Assembly: GCA_903832165.1 (NCBI GenBank)
Contig: CAILAQ010000652.1
Coordinates: forward strand, 1 to 17,614
Direction of reading: 5' to 3'
Length of the DNA stretch: 17,614 nt
DNA from: an uncultured Bacteroidota bacterium
GTDB taxonomy: Bacteria; Bacteroidota; Bacteroidia; Bacteroidales; UBA12481
Shown: piece by piece, positions 1 to 7,411 of the stretch
How positions within the stretch are numbered: position 1 is the stretch's first letter
Layout: each line of letters starts with the position of its first letter
Program-made: the position numbers and the translations under genes
The notes under the pieces: generated by a model
Seen by the model: only the letters and a program-made list of their open reading frames with translations
Told to the model about the DNA's origin: nothing
Database searches by the model: none

Positions 1-1
1 A

Positions 2-3000
2 TTGGGTGAAATAGGCATTCTTGCTGCCGGACCGCGCGGATCAATGAGTTATAAGAGCCTCATCGACTCCACCGCAGTTGCCCCATCTTTTCAGGAAGTT
101 TTACAGATATTTTCCACGCCCGAAGGTATCTGTTTCATCACCGGAAAAGTGATTTTCAGGTGGAAGAACGGCAAACTCGAAAACTGGAAACAGGATGGCG
201 AGATACTCACCGGCGCCTATGTCAACCAAACGCTCTATCTCCAGGTAAAAGAAAAGGGATTGATGATTTTCCGGAACGGCGAACTCCTTCCGGTAGCCAA
301 AGGCGACCTGATGACCGGAGCTATCGAAATCAGGGCCATGCTCCCGTACTCCGGAAACCAGGTCCTGCTTGCCACCGGAACTCAGGGCCTCTACCTGGCC
401 GACGCATCAGGAGTGAGAAAATTCACCAATCCATCGGACGACCTGTTTATGGAAAACCTGATCACTGCAGGGGTTGCGCTAACCGACGGCACTTATGCAA
501 TTGGCACCTCGCGTAAAGGAGTCATTGTTATATATCCCGATGGTCGCGTTAAGCAGGTGATTGATAAAGCAGCCTCACTGAGAAATGAATACGTACAGGC
601 ACTTTATACGGATAAAAACAATATCCTCTGGGCGGCATTGAACAATGGCATTGCCATGATCGAAACGCCGTCGGCCCTAAGCTTTTTCGACGAAAAATCA
701 GGGCTTAACGGAGCGGTCATCCAGATTCTCCGCCATCAGGGACGGCTGTATGTCAGCACCTACCAGGGTTTGTTTCTGTACAGGCCCGAATCGTTCAGCT
801 TCGAATCCGTGCCGCAGATCATTACGGCATGCTGGTCGATGGTACCTTTTGGCAACGATTTACTGGCCGCCACTTCCGAAGGAGTTTTTCAGGTATCCGC
901 CAACAGCGTCAAACGCATAAAGGAGGGATTTGTCCTGTCGCTCGCTGTTTCGGCTGCTGATCAGAACCTGATATATGGTGGTGACATGACCGGATTGTTC
1001 AGCATGAAATATCAGGGTGGAACATGGAAATCAACCAACCTGGCCGCATCTGAAGAAGAAATCAAGGACCTTTTGGAAGATGAAGCAGGAAATATCTGGG
1101 GCTCCACACTTTCCAAAGGGATTTTCAGATATTCGCCCAAATCGGGTACGATGGAATTTTACAATGAAACTACCGGATTTCCTCAAACGGTTGGAGGAAC
1201 CATTAACCTGATCGGAAAAAATCTGGCCATTTCCACGCGCAAGGGGGTTTTGAGATTCGATGAAGGCACCCGCTCATTCCAGCCTGTTAACCTGCTAAAC
1301 CAGAAGGATACTTCCGCTGAGGTTCCCTGGTATTCCATCATCAGGGAAGATCAGAAAGGCAATCTCTGGGTGAATGCAGGCGACGAAAGCCACCTGATGC
1401 TTCTCCGGAAAAACGGCGACACTTTCGAGCCCGATCAACTGCCCTTTCTCCCGATAACCGATTACGTGATCTGGGACATTTTTCCGGAAGCCGATAACGT
1501 TACCTGGTTTGGAGGACCCGATGGGCTGATCCGCTATGATCCTTCGGTAAAAGCGCTGAAATCAGATCCGCAGCCGACCATGATCCGGCAGATCACGACA
1601 CCTGCCGATTCCATTATTTTCGCAGGAAACCTGACCATTGGTACAGTGCCATCCGGTGAAACCACAACGTTCAGATACAACGATAATTCCCTGCGTTTTG
1701 AGTTTTCGGTACCGTTCTGTGCTGCCAAAGGTGAAAACCAATACCAATACCAGCTCGAAGGCTTCGAAGACACCTGGTCCGACTGGACCCCTGAAACTCA
1801 GAAGGAATATACCAGCCTCCCGAAAGGAAAATTTACTTTTCACGTTAAGGCACGTAATGTCTATGGGGTGATCGCCACGGAAGCATCCTTCCATTTTGTT
1901 GTGCTGGCACCCTGGTACAATACGATATGGGCTTATATTCTGTATATAGTCCTGGCCGGCGGAATTATATACCTGATTCTGGTCCTCAGGAACCGACAGC
2001 TTATCAAGGAAAAAAGAATTCTTGAGCAACGGATTGAAGACCGCACCGCCGAGGTCGTACAGCAGAAAGAGGAAATCATGAAACAGTCTGACGAGCTCGC
2101 CAGCAAGAATGACGAACTTGAAAAGATCAACAATACCGTTAAATCGATCAATCAGGAGATCAAATTCGAAAACCTGCTCCAGTCGCTGATGGAAAAGATG
2201 AAGGTCATCAAGTCAGTCGAAAAGGCAACGGCACTGGTGTTTGACAAGAACGACAACATATTCAGATTCACCGCCAGCTTTGGTTGGGACCTTGAAGCGC
2301 TTGCAAAGCAGAAATTCACCCTCGAGGAGGCCGAGGAACGTTACCTGAGCAACTCACAGGAAATTTTTGAAGACATTTTCCTCAGAACAGATTTTAAAAC
2401 CTGGCAATACCTGGCCGGACTCGGCTCAATCGCCCTGCCTAAATCAATGCTCGTGATGGTAATCAGAGTGGAAAAACGCGTGGAAGCATTCCTGCTGCTG
2501 CAGAATATCAACAAAGAACATGCCTTTGAAGCCAAGGATCTCAGTTTTGTCCGCAACGCCAAGGAGCACATCATATCCGCTTTCATTCGTACCCGCATCA
2601 TGCAGGATCTTCAGCAAACATTGCAAAACCTGAAAGAGGCGCAGGATCAGCTGGTGCAATCGGAGAAGCTTGCTTCACTGGGTGCCCTGATTGCAGGTAT
2701 CGCTCATGAAATCCAGAACCCGCTCAATTTTGTCAATAATTTCTCCTCCTTATCAGCCGATCTGGCCGATGAGCTGCTCGAATCACTGGAGAGTGCCAAA
2801 GATGTCCTTCCGGAGGACACCTATGCCGATATCCAGGAGGTTGCTACCATGATCAAGGGAAATGTTGCCAAGATTCATGACCACGGCAAACGGGCTGAAA
2901 GCATCGTTAAAGGGATGCTCCAGCATTCCAGGGCGAAGAGTGGCGAATTTGAGATGACAGCCATCAATAATATGGTATCGGAATATGTGAACCTGGCCTA

Positions 3001-3442
3001 CCATGGTATGCGTGCGAAAGACAAGGATTTCAATACAGCCATCCGCACCGAGCTTGATCCGGAGGTTGACAAGGCAGCCATTATTCCGCAGGATCTGAGC
3101 CGCGTAGTGCTGAACATCGTCAATAATTCCTGTTATGCGCTCGATGAAAAAATCAAGAAAAATATCCCCGGATTTAAACCCGAGGTGGTGGTAAGCACCA
3201 AAAAGATAAAGGATAAGATTGAAATCAGGATCAGGGACAACGGTACCGGTATTCCTGATCATGTGAAGGAGAAAATCTTCAATCCTTTCTTTACTACAAA
3301 ACCTGCAGGATCAGGCACCGGGCTGGGGCTGTCGCTGAGTTACGACATTGTAACGCAGATTCACAAGGGTAAGCTCGAGGTGAATTCGCAGGACGGGGAG
3401 TTTACGGAGTTCATTATTACCATACCGGAGAAGCAGGCGTAA
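2..3442 (+). CDS. Reg_prop/Y_Y_Y sensor histidine kinase (5' end missing)
   Basis: Membrane sensor kinase of a two-component system. The N-terminal ~540 residues visible are periplasmic beta-propeller (Reg_prop) blades, with repeats such as ILWAALNNGI, IWGSTLSKGI and TWFGGPDGLI. A Y_Y_Y domain follows (~555-630), then one transmembrane helix (~641-662), a coiled coil (~664-712), a GAF-like region (~715-860), a second short coiled coil, and the kinase core. The H-box is GIAHEIQNPLNF with phospho-acceptor His at 902. The ATPase domain has an N-box (NIVNNS, ~1038), G1 DNGTGIP (~1079) and G2 GTGLGL. The protein ends right after the ATPase domain, with no receiver and no AraC-type HTH, so unlike hybrid HTCS regulators it needs a separate response regulator. 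The reading frame is open to the left edge, no signal peptide is seen and the propeller starts mid-blade. The TTG at base 2 is therefore almost certainly not the real start. The ligand is unknown; relatives often sense glycans. Confidence 0.93.
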   Translation: MGEIGILAAGPRGSMSYKSLIDSTAVAPSFQEVLQIFSTPEGICFITGKVIFRWKNGKLENWKQDGEILTGAYVNQTLYLQVKEKGLMIFRNGELLPVAKGDLMTGAIEIRAMLPYSGNQVLLATGTQGLYLADASGVRKFTNPSDDLFMENLITAGVALTDGTYAIGTSRKGVIVIYPDGRVKQVIDKAASLRNEYVQALYTDKNNILWAALNNGIAMIETPSALSFFDEKSGLNGAVIQILRHQGRLYVSTYQGLFLYRPESFSFESVPQIITACWSMVPFGNDLLAATSEGVFQVSANSVKRIKEGFVLSLAVSAADQNLIYGGDMTGLFSMKYQGGTWKSTNLAASEEEIKDLLEDEAGNIWGSTLSKGIFRYSPKSGTMEFYNETTGFPQTVGGTINLIGKNLAISTRKGVLRFDEGTRSFQPVNLLNQKDTSAEVPWYSIIREDQKGNLWVNAGDESHLMLLRKNGDTFEPDQLPFLPITDYVIWDIFPEADNVTWFGGPDGLIRYDPSVKALKSDPQPTMIRQITTPADSIIFAGNLTIGTVPSGETTTFRYNDNSLRFEFSVPFCAAKGENQYQYQLEGFEDTWSDWTPETQKEYTSLPKGKFTFHVKARNVYGVIATEASFHFVVLAPWYNTIWAYILYIVLAGGIIYLILVLRNRQLIKEKRILEQRIEDRTAEVVQQKEEIMKQSDELASKNDELEKINNTVKSINQEIKFENLLQSLMEKMKVIKSVEKATALVFDKNDNIFRFTASFGWDLEALAKQKFTLEEAEERYLSNSQEIFEDIFLRTDFKTWQYLAGLGSIALPKSMLVMVIRVEKRVEAFLLLQNINKEHAFEAKDLSFVRNAKEHIISAFIRTRIMQDLQQTLQNLKEAQDQLVQSEKLASLGALIAGIAHEIQNPLNFVNNFSSLSADLADELLESLESAKDVLPEDTYADIQEVATMIKGNVAKIHDHGKRAESIVKGMLQHSRAKSGEFEMTAINNMVSEYVNLAYHGMRAKDKDFNTAIRTELDPEVDKAAIIPQDLSRVVLNIVNNSCYALDEKIKKNIPGFKPEVVVSTKKIKDKIEIRIRDNGTGIPDHVKEKIFNPFFTTKPAGSGTGLGLSLSYDIVTQIHKGKLEVNSQDGEFTEFIITIPEKQA

Positions 3443-3445
3443 GAA

Positions 3446-3522
3446 GGTGACGGGTGACGGGTGACGGGTGACAGGTGACAGGTGACAGGTGACGGGTGAC
3501 GGGTGACGGGTGACGGGTGACG
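3446..3522. repeat. Tandem 7-bp minisatellite, 11 copies
   Basis: Eleven uninterrupted copies of GGTGAC followed by G or A. Copies 4 to 6 end in A and the rest in G. The array begins 3 bases after the kinase stop codon. Because 7 is not a multiple of 3, TGA falls in all three + strand frames, so the array stops any + strand read-through. The - strand has no stops and gives only a low-complexity PVTRHPS-type open frame, which is not a gene. A purine-rich stretch (about 3523-3570) follows directly. Confidence 0.97.
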
Positions 3523-3585
3523 CGGAAGAAGAAGAACGGTGGACGAAGAAGAAGATCGACGAACGAAAGATGGCCACGGAGAGTT

Positions 3586-3610
3586 GTCATCCCCGCGAAG
3601 GCGGGGACCC
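3586..3610. repeat. GC-rich intergenic hairpin element
   Basis: A perfect 6-bp stem (CCCCGC, loop GAAG, GCGGGG; 3591-3606) flanked by GTCAT and ACCC. It resembles the short dispersed palindromic repeat seen between genes in many bacterial genomes (GTCATCCCCGCGAAGGCGGG type; from memory, not searched). No T-run follows, so it is not a classical terminator. Its core CGCGAAGGCGGGG (3594-3606) recurs on the opposite strand at 7374-7386. Confidence 0.7.
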
Positions 3611-3653
3611 CGTCCCTGACCACGACATTATGAATTTTGAAAACCAATTTTTA

Positions 3654-4256
3654 ATGAAGAAGCTATTGCTGAGTTTGATTGCTGTGTGGATTTTTTTGGC
3701 GCCGGCAGGCGCGCAGACAATGTTCAAGGTGAATCAGTATAACATCTACTATAATCAGGGCTTTATGCCTGTGTTGACTCTCTTTACCAATCACCAGATT
3801 TCACCCAAATTCAGCGCCACCAGTTATTGCTATGTGAATGCTTACGCCAAGAACAGCTGGGGCGAGGTGCTGGCGGGTGGATTGTATACGCCGGTACCCG
3901 GAGTTTCCGTTGGAGTTGTAGCCGGATTCCAGTCGAATGAAGCACAGATGTTCCGTATTTCCCCGCTGATTTTGCTGAACAAAAATCGCTTCTCGTTTTT
4001 CGGGGCTTTTGAGTTCGGCGGGGATCGTGTGCGCTGGGATTGTATGGCCTTCTACAATGTAAAATCCCTGAAACTCGGCGGCGAACTGATCCGCTACTAT
4101 AAAATGTACGCTGCCGGTCCGAGGGCCGAACTCACCTTTTTCAAAAAGCAGCCGGTCACGGTATTTTACAGCGCATTATGGGACTGGAAGGGCAGCAAGC
4201 TGGCCTCAATGTTTGGGATTTACACGTCGTTCCCCGGTGTAAAAAAGCCGGTCTAA
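3654..4256 (+). CDS. Exported protein of unknown function, probable small outer-membrane beta-barrel
   Basis: 200-residue protein that I cannot assign to a named family. It opens with a clear signal peptide (MKKLLLSLIAVWIFLAPAGA, likely cut before QT). The mature part is rich in alternating polar and aromatic/hydrophobic strands (YNIYYNQGFMPVLTLF, SATSYCYVNAYA, FSFFGAFEFGGD, PVTVFYSALWDW), as expected for a beta-barrel of about eight strands. The ATG at 3654 is chosen because the signal peptide starts there. The frame is open back to a GTG at 3510, but that extension is encoded by the repeat-rich spacer and reads as junk (HPREGGDPV). An in-frame ATG at 3630 would put eight residues ahead of the MKK and is less likely. 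A weak -7-like GAATTTTG lies at 3632-3639. Two stop codons in a row (TAA TAG) end the gene. Confidence 0.75.
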   Translation: MKKLLLSLIAVWIFLAPAGAQTMFKVNQYNIYYNQGFMPVLTLFTNHQISPKFSATSYCYVNAYAKNSWGEVLAGGLYTPVPGVSVGVVAGFQSNEAQMFRISPLILLNKNRFSFFGAFEFGGDRVRWDCMAFYNVKSLKLGGELIRYYKMYAAGPRAELTFFKKQPVTVFYSALWDWKGSKLASMFGIYTSFPGVKKPV

Positions 4257-4286
4257 TAGGCATCTGGTTGATCCGTTAGATAAACA

Positions 4287-4318
4287 TGTTGGCTAACCAA
4301 CAAATTCTTATTTAAGAA
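4287..4318. terminator. Possible bidirectional terminator between convergent genes
   Basis: The 75-base spacer between two convergent genes holds two small inverted repeats: TGTTGG-CTAA-CCAACA (4287-4302) and an AT-only TTCTT-ATTT-AAGAA (4305-4318). Position and symmetry suit a shared terminator. The stems are short and there is no long T-run on either side, so this is only a suggestion. Confidence 0.3.
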
Positions 4319-4331
4319 ATATCAAATAAAC

Positions 4332-7300
4332 TTAAATAAGGAAGTCAGTTTTCTCCAGCGGCACAAAAGTAAAAGTCCAGTTTTGATCGGGATAGGATTT
4401 CGGAACTTTGATCAGGACTTTATTCCAACCCTTTTTCAAGGATATCTCCACTGGCTTTCGACACCAGTAAAATTCCTCATCGGTCAAGGGCATCTCCTCT
4501 TCCGGCCGGCCCCAGGTGGCAGAGAGGACCCTGTATTTACCAGGCGCTTCCCATACCGGTGGCGGTACCGCTTTCCCATTTATCCAGATATTTCCTCCGT
4601 TGACATCCCATTTTCCCTGTTCAGGAATCCCGGCATATCGGCGGTTCGACCTCCTCGGCGTTTCAAATCCGATCCAGCAGGGACGCGTTTGTGCCTTTTC
4701 TGAAAAAATATTTGTCGTGGCATACACGGTAACCGTATCTTGTTTTTGCAATTTTTCTTTGCTGAATAAAGCTTCCAGATCCACTGTCCCACCATAGCAG
4801 TTATGCCATTTAAGCGTATCGGCATTTTCCGAGATTTTCCAGCTGATATCAGCATTGGCAACCCATGGAAATGGCTCATCCTTCAGATACTCCGTCCGGT
4901 GTTTACTCGTTCTTCGTTCAAAATCATTCAGGGCAAACCAGGCTGAAGTGTTTATTTCAGGTGAAAATTCGGCAGCCGGAATATCAACAGGCTTGCCACC
5001 ATTCCAATATCGCTCCGAAAATGCCAGCAACGAAGGGTACACAGGATTATGCCGGAAAATATTGTTTTTATCGTCAACCCGGATATCCGGCCAGCAGCAA
5101 AGAATTCCTCCCAGGGCAGTTTTATCGCCTTCATTACGGTTACATGGCGGACGCAGGAATATCCGGCGATAAAGAATCAGCGGATCATAATAGTTGATAT
5201 ATCCCATGGTGGCATCAATAACCGGGCTTTGCGCCTGGTTTGCCAGATTATTCGTCTTTAAAACCATTGCACTTTCCTGCCACAACTGCTGAATCGTAGC
5301 CGGGCTCGCCGGCAATCCGGGATTCCACACAATCGGCGTGCGGTTGTGCTTAAGTACAATGCCCTCCATCCTGGCAATAAATTCACTGACATTACTGATT
5401 CGAACTTCATCGGAGCCCAGATGAAAGTATGGGCAATCCTCTGCCTTGATTTCACGGAAAAACTCATTCAGGCATTTTTCAAGAACATCCATGCCCTGCG
5501 GGGTTTCCATTTTAAAGCCGAACGTTTTCTGGAAATAGGCACTGTGACCCGGGACATCGATTTCCGGAATAACCATAATATTCCGGTCTTTTGCGTAGCT
5601 GATCAGGTCGCGGATTTCATCGTAGGTATAAAATTTTCCCACGTCACGGCCCGCCTTTTGAAATTGCGGATCGTTCAATTGCGGAAAAGCTTTGCACTCA
5701 ATGCGCCAGGCAGGATTATCGGTTAAATGCCAGTGAAAAACATTGATTTTGTATAATGCCCAAATATCCATCTGATGCTTCAAACTTTCAATAGTCTGGA
5801 AATTCCTTCCCACGTCGTGCATGAACCCGCGGATAGCAAATGCCGGATAATCCTCCACGGTAATGGTTGGCATCGAATATCCCGAACCCGTTTTCAGGAT
5901 CAGCTGCATCAGGGTCTGAAAGCCGTAAAACATTCCTTTGCCTGTTGATGCCGTGAGATAAACCTCACCGTTTACAGATTTCAACCGATAGCCTTCGATA
6001 TGATTTATTGATTTATCGTAAGCCAGAATCAGTTTCATTTTCTTTGGACTGGTACTCCCCTCTTTAACAGCCTCCACGGGCAATCCCGGAAGGAATATCC
6101 GGGCTGAATTGATCATGGCACCCACGGGAATTGAGTCGATTCCATTTTTTTCAATGGAGATCCCGCTAAAACGATAAGGTTTTGTTTCACCCAGCTCATA
6201 GTTCCGAGGGGCCGGGATCACGGATATACTTCCGCGTACAGGCTTTTCATTGAGTTTTATCACTTCAGAGCCTGCTAAAAGAAAAGCGCCGGTGCCATAT
6301 ACTTCCCAGCTGGCCGGTGAGTAATTCTTCTGCGGATCGGCTCCGATAGGCTGCACCCAGCCGACAAACCCCTCCGGGGTAAGCAATGAATTCAGGCCGG
6401 TCCAGGCTTTCTCCACCACCGGCAGATAGATATCCCTTTCCAGAATTCCATGATTGATCCCCCATGCCAAAGCGTAACAGTAAAATCCTGAGCCGCTGGC
6501 TTCCCCGCCGGGATAAGAATCCGGATCCAGCAAACTCACCCTCCATAAACCATCGGACTGCTGAAGGGAAGCAATCCGTCTGGCCATCTTTTTATAAATA
6601 TCCAGATAGAATCCGCGGTTCGGATAATCAGCAGGCAATTCATTCAGTATCCTCGCCAGACCGCCCATTACCCAGCCATTGCCGCGGCTCCAGAAAACCT
6701 TTTTGCCGTTGGCCTCCTTAAGGTCGGTTGCCGCGTATCCCCAGACATATTTCAGGTCGCGTGCAAACAGGCTCTCCTCCTTGTTCCAGAGAAGATCAAC
6801 CGTTTCATGAAACAGCTTATCATTGAACTCCAGATAGCGCTTATCGCCCAGCGTCATCCCGAGCTTCACCAGCATCGGAGGTGCCATAAACAGTGCATCG
6901 CACCACCACCAGCAAATCTTCTGAATACCTTGTGTCTTATAAGGTACAGCCATCATTTTATTCACCGAATCAATGGTGGGCTGAATCATCTTCTTGTCCT
7001 TCTCAAGCCGGTACAGGTCGATATACGTCTGGCAAATGGCATAGTCATCGGCATGATGCAGACGGTCGGCCGGCTTCCATTTATTGGTTTCGCCCATATC
7101 CACCATTGCCTGATAAAGCTTTTTCGATCCGGTGGTTTCCCAGGCAGCCATCACGCCTGCAAAAAAGGCCCCGTTGGTCCAGTCGTTCAGTTCATGCTTA
7201 GGATGATCCAGTTGCCACAAAGCAGCAGTCTCCATCCTCTTTTTGATCACACTTTTCTTAAATATCTTATCGGGGTTTGCCAATGAAAAACATGGAATAA

Positions 7301-7340
7301 CCAGAAAAATCATCAAAACCAGGGTTGCGAATTTCTTCAT
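4332..7340 (-). CDS. Two-module glycoside hydrolase: GH105 unsaturated uronyl hydrolase fused to GH20 beta-N-acetylhexosaminidase
   Basis: 1002-residue exported enzyme with a signal peptide (residues ~1-21, cut near SLA). Residues ~25-360 form a GH105 (YteR-like) alpha/alpha barrel. Landmarks are HHADDYAI (95-102), WWWCDALFMAPP with the likely catalytic Asp148, and FWSRGNGWVMGG (217-227). This family hydrates and removes unsaturated uronic acid ends left by polysaccharide lyases. Residues ~372-497 are a GH20b-type N-domain starting at ISVIPAPRNYEL. Residues ~500-790 are the GH20 TIM barrel: HWHLTDNPAWRIE (536-548), IPEIDVPGHS (591-600) and HLGSDEV (640-646) with the catalytic Asp644-Glu645 pair. 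A C-terminal beta-rich part (~825-1000) is unassigned. The usual GH20 GGDE is GSDE here. Both modules appear catalytically complete. The frame is continuous with one stop and no internal break. It is the last gene of the kdu run, 71 bases after DUF4861. Family assignments are firm; the substrate is inferred. Confidence 0.93.
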   Translation of the reverse strand: MKKFATLVLMIFLVIPCFSLANPDKIFKKSVIKKRMETAALWQLDHPKHELNDWTNGAFFAGVMAAWETTGSKKLYQAMVDMGETNKWKPADRLHHADDYAICQTYIDLYRLEKDKKMIQPTIDSVNKMMAVPYKTQGIQKICWWWCDALFMAPPMLVKLGMTLGDKRYLEFNDKLFHETVDLLWNKEESLFARDLKYVWGYAATDLKEANGKKVFWSRGNGWVMGGLARILNELPADYPNRGFYLDIYKKMARRIASLQQSDGLWRVSLLDPDSYPGGEASGSGFYCYALAWGINHGILERDIYLPVVEKAWTGLNSLLTPEGFVGWVQPIGADPQKNYSPASWEVYGTGAFLLAGSEVIKLNEKPVRGSISVIPAPRNYELGETKPYRFSGISIEKNGIDSIPVGAMINSARIFLPGLPVEAVKEGSTSPKKMKLILAYDKSINHIEGYRLKSVNGEVYLTASTGKGMFYGFQTLMQLILKTGSGYSMPTITVEDYPAFAIRGFMHDVGRNFQTIESLKHQMDIWALYKINVFHWHLTDNPAWRIECKAFPQLNDPQFQKAGRDVGKFYTYDEIRDLISYAKDRNIMVIPEIDVPGHSAYFQKTFGFKMETPQGMDVLEKCLNEFFREIKAEDCPYFHLGSDEVRISNVSEFIARMEGIVLKHNRTPIVWNPGLPASPATIQQLWQESAMVLKTNNLANQAQSPVIDATMGYINYYDPLILYRRIFLRPPCNRNEGDKTALGGILCCWPDIRVDDKNNIFRHNPVYPSLLAFSERYWNGGKPVDIPAAEFSPEINTSAWFALNDFERRTSKHRTEYLKDEPFPWVANADISWKISENADTLKWHNCYGGTVDLEALFSKEKLQKQDTVTVYATTNIFSEKAQTRPCWIGFETPRRSNRRYAGIPEQGKWDVNGGNIWINGKAVPPPVWEAPGKYRVLSATWGRPEEEMPLTDEEFYWCRKPVEISLKKGWNKVLIKVPKSYPDQNWTFTFVPLEKTDFLI

Positions 7341-7355
7341 AATTGCTCTGTTCTT

Positions 7356-7403
7356 ATCTGTGTCATCTGTGCCCCCCGCCTTCGCGAGGGCAGGCTATCT
7401 GTG
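7356..7403. repeat. Intergenic hairpin flanked by ATCTGTG repeats
   Basis: The spacer between DUF4861 and GH105-GH20 has three copies of ATCTGTG (7356, 7365, 7397) around a GC-rich near-palindrome GCCTTCGCGAGGGC (7378-7391). This can fold as a 5-bp stem with one G-T pair and a CGCG loop. The strand-reversed core CGCGAAGGCGGGG (7374-7386) is identical over 13 nt to the element at 3594-3606. It looks like a dispersed intergenic repeat; no promoter box is seen in it. Confidence 0.6.
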
Positions 7404-7411
7404 GACAGTTC

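Noticed and set aside
2783..3262. 159-residue - strand open frame inside the histidine kinase
   Set aside because: Antisense to the conserved kinase core; composition follows from the kinase codons.
3446..3522. CRISPR-like array
   Set aside because: The units are 7 bp, contiguous, with no spacers and no cas genes.
3311..3647. Overlapping - strand open frames of PVTRHPS/HLSPVT repeats
   Set aside because: They are simply the reverse strand of the 7-bp array and hairpin; no start context or domain, and low-complexity composition.
3510..3653. 48-residue N-terminal extension of the small exported protein
   Set aside because: It is translated from repeat-derived sequence; a complete signal peptide starts at 3654.
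6807..7286. 159-residue + strand open frame inside GH105-GH20
   Set aside because: Antisense to conserved GH105 motifs and without a plausible protein signature.
4332..7340. Two separate genes wrongly merged
   Set aside because: The reading frame runs without a stop or frameshift from the GH105 signal peptide to the GH20 end, and the linker has no second signal peptide or start context.
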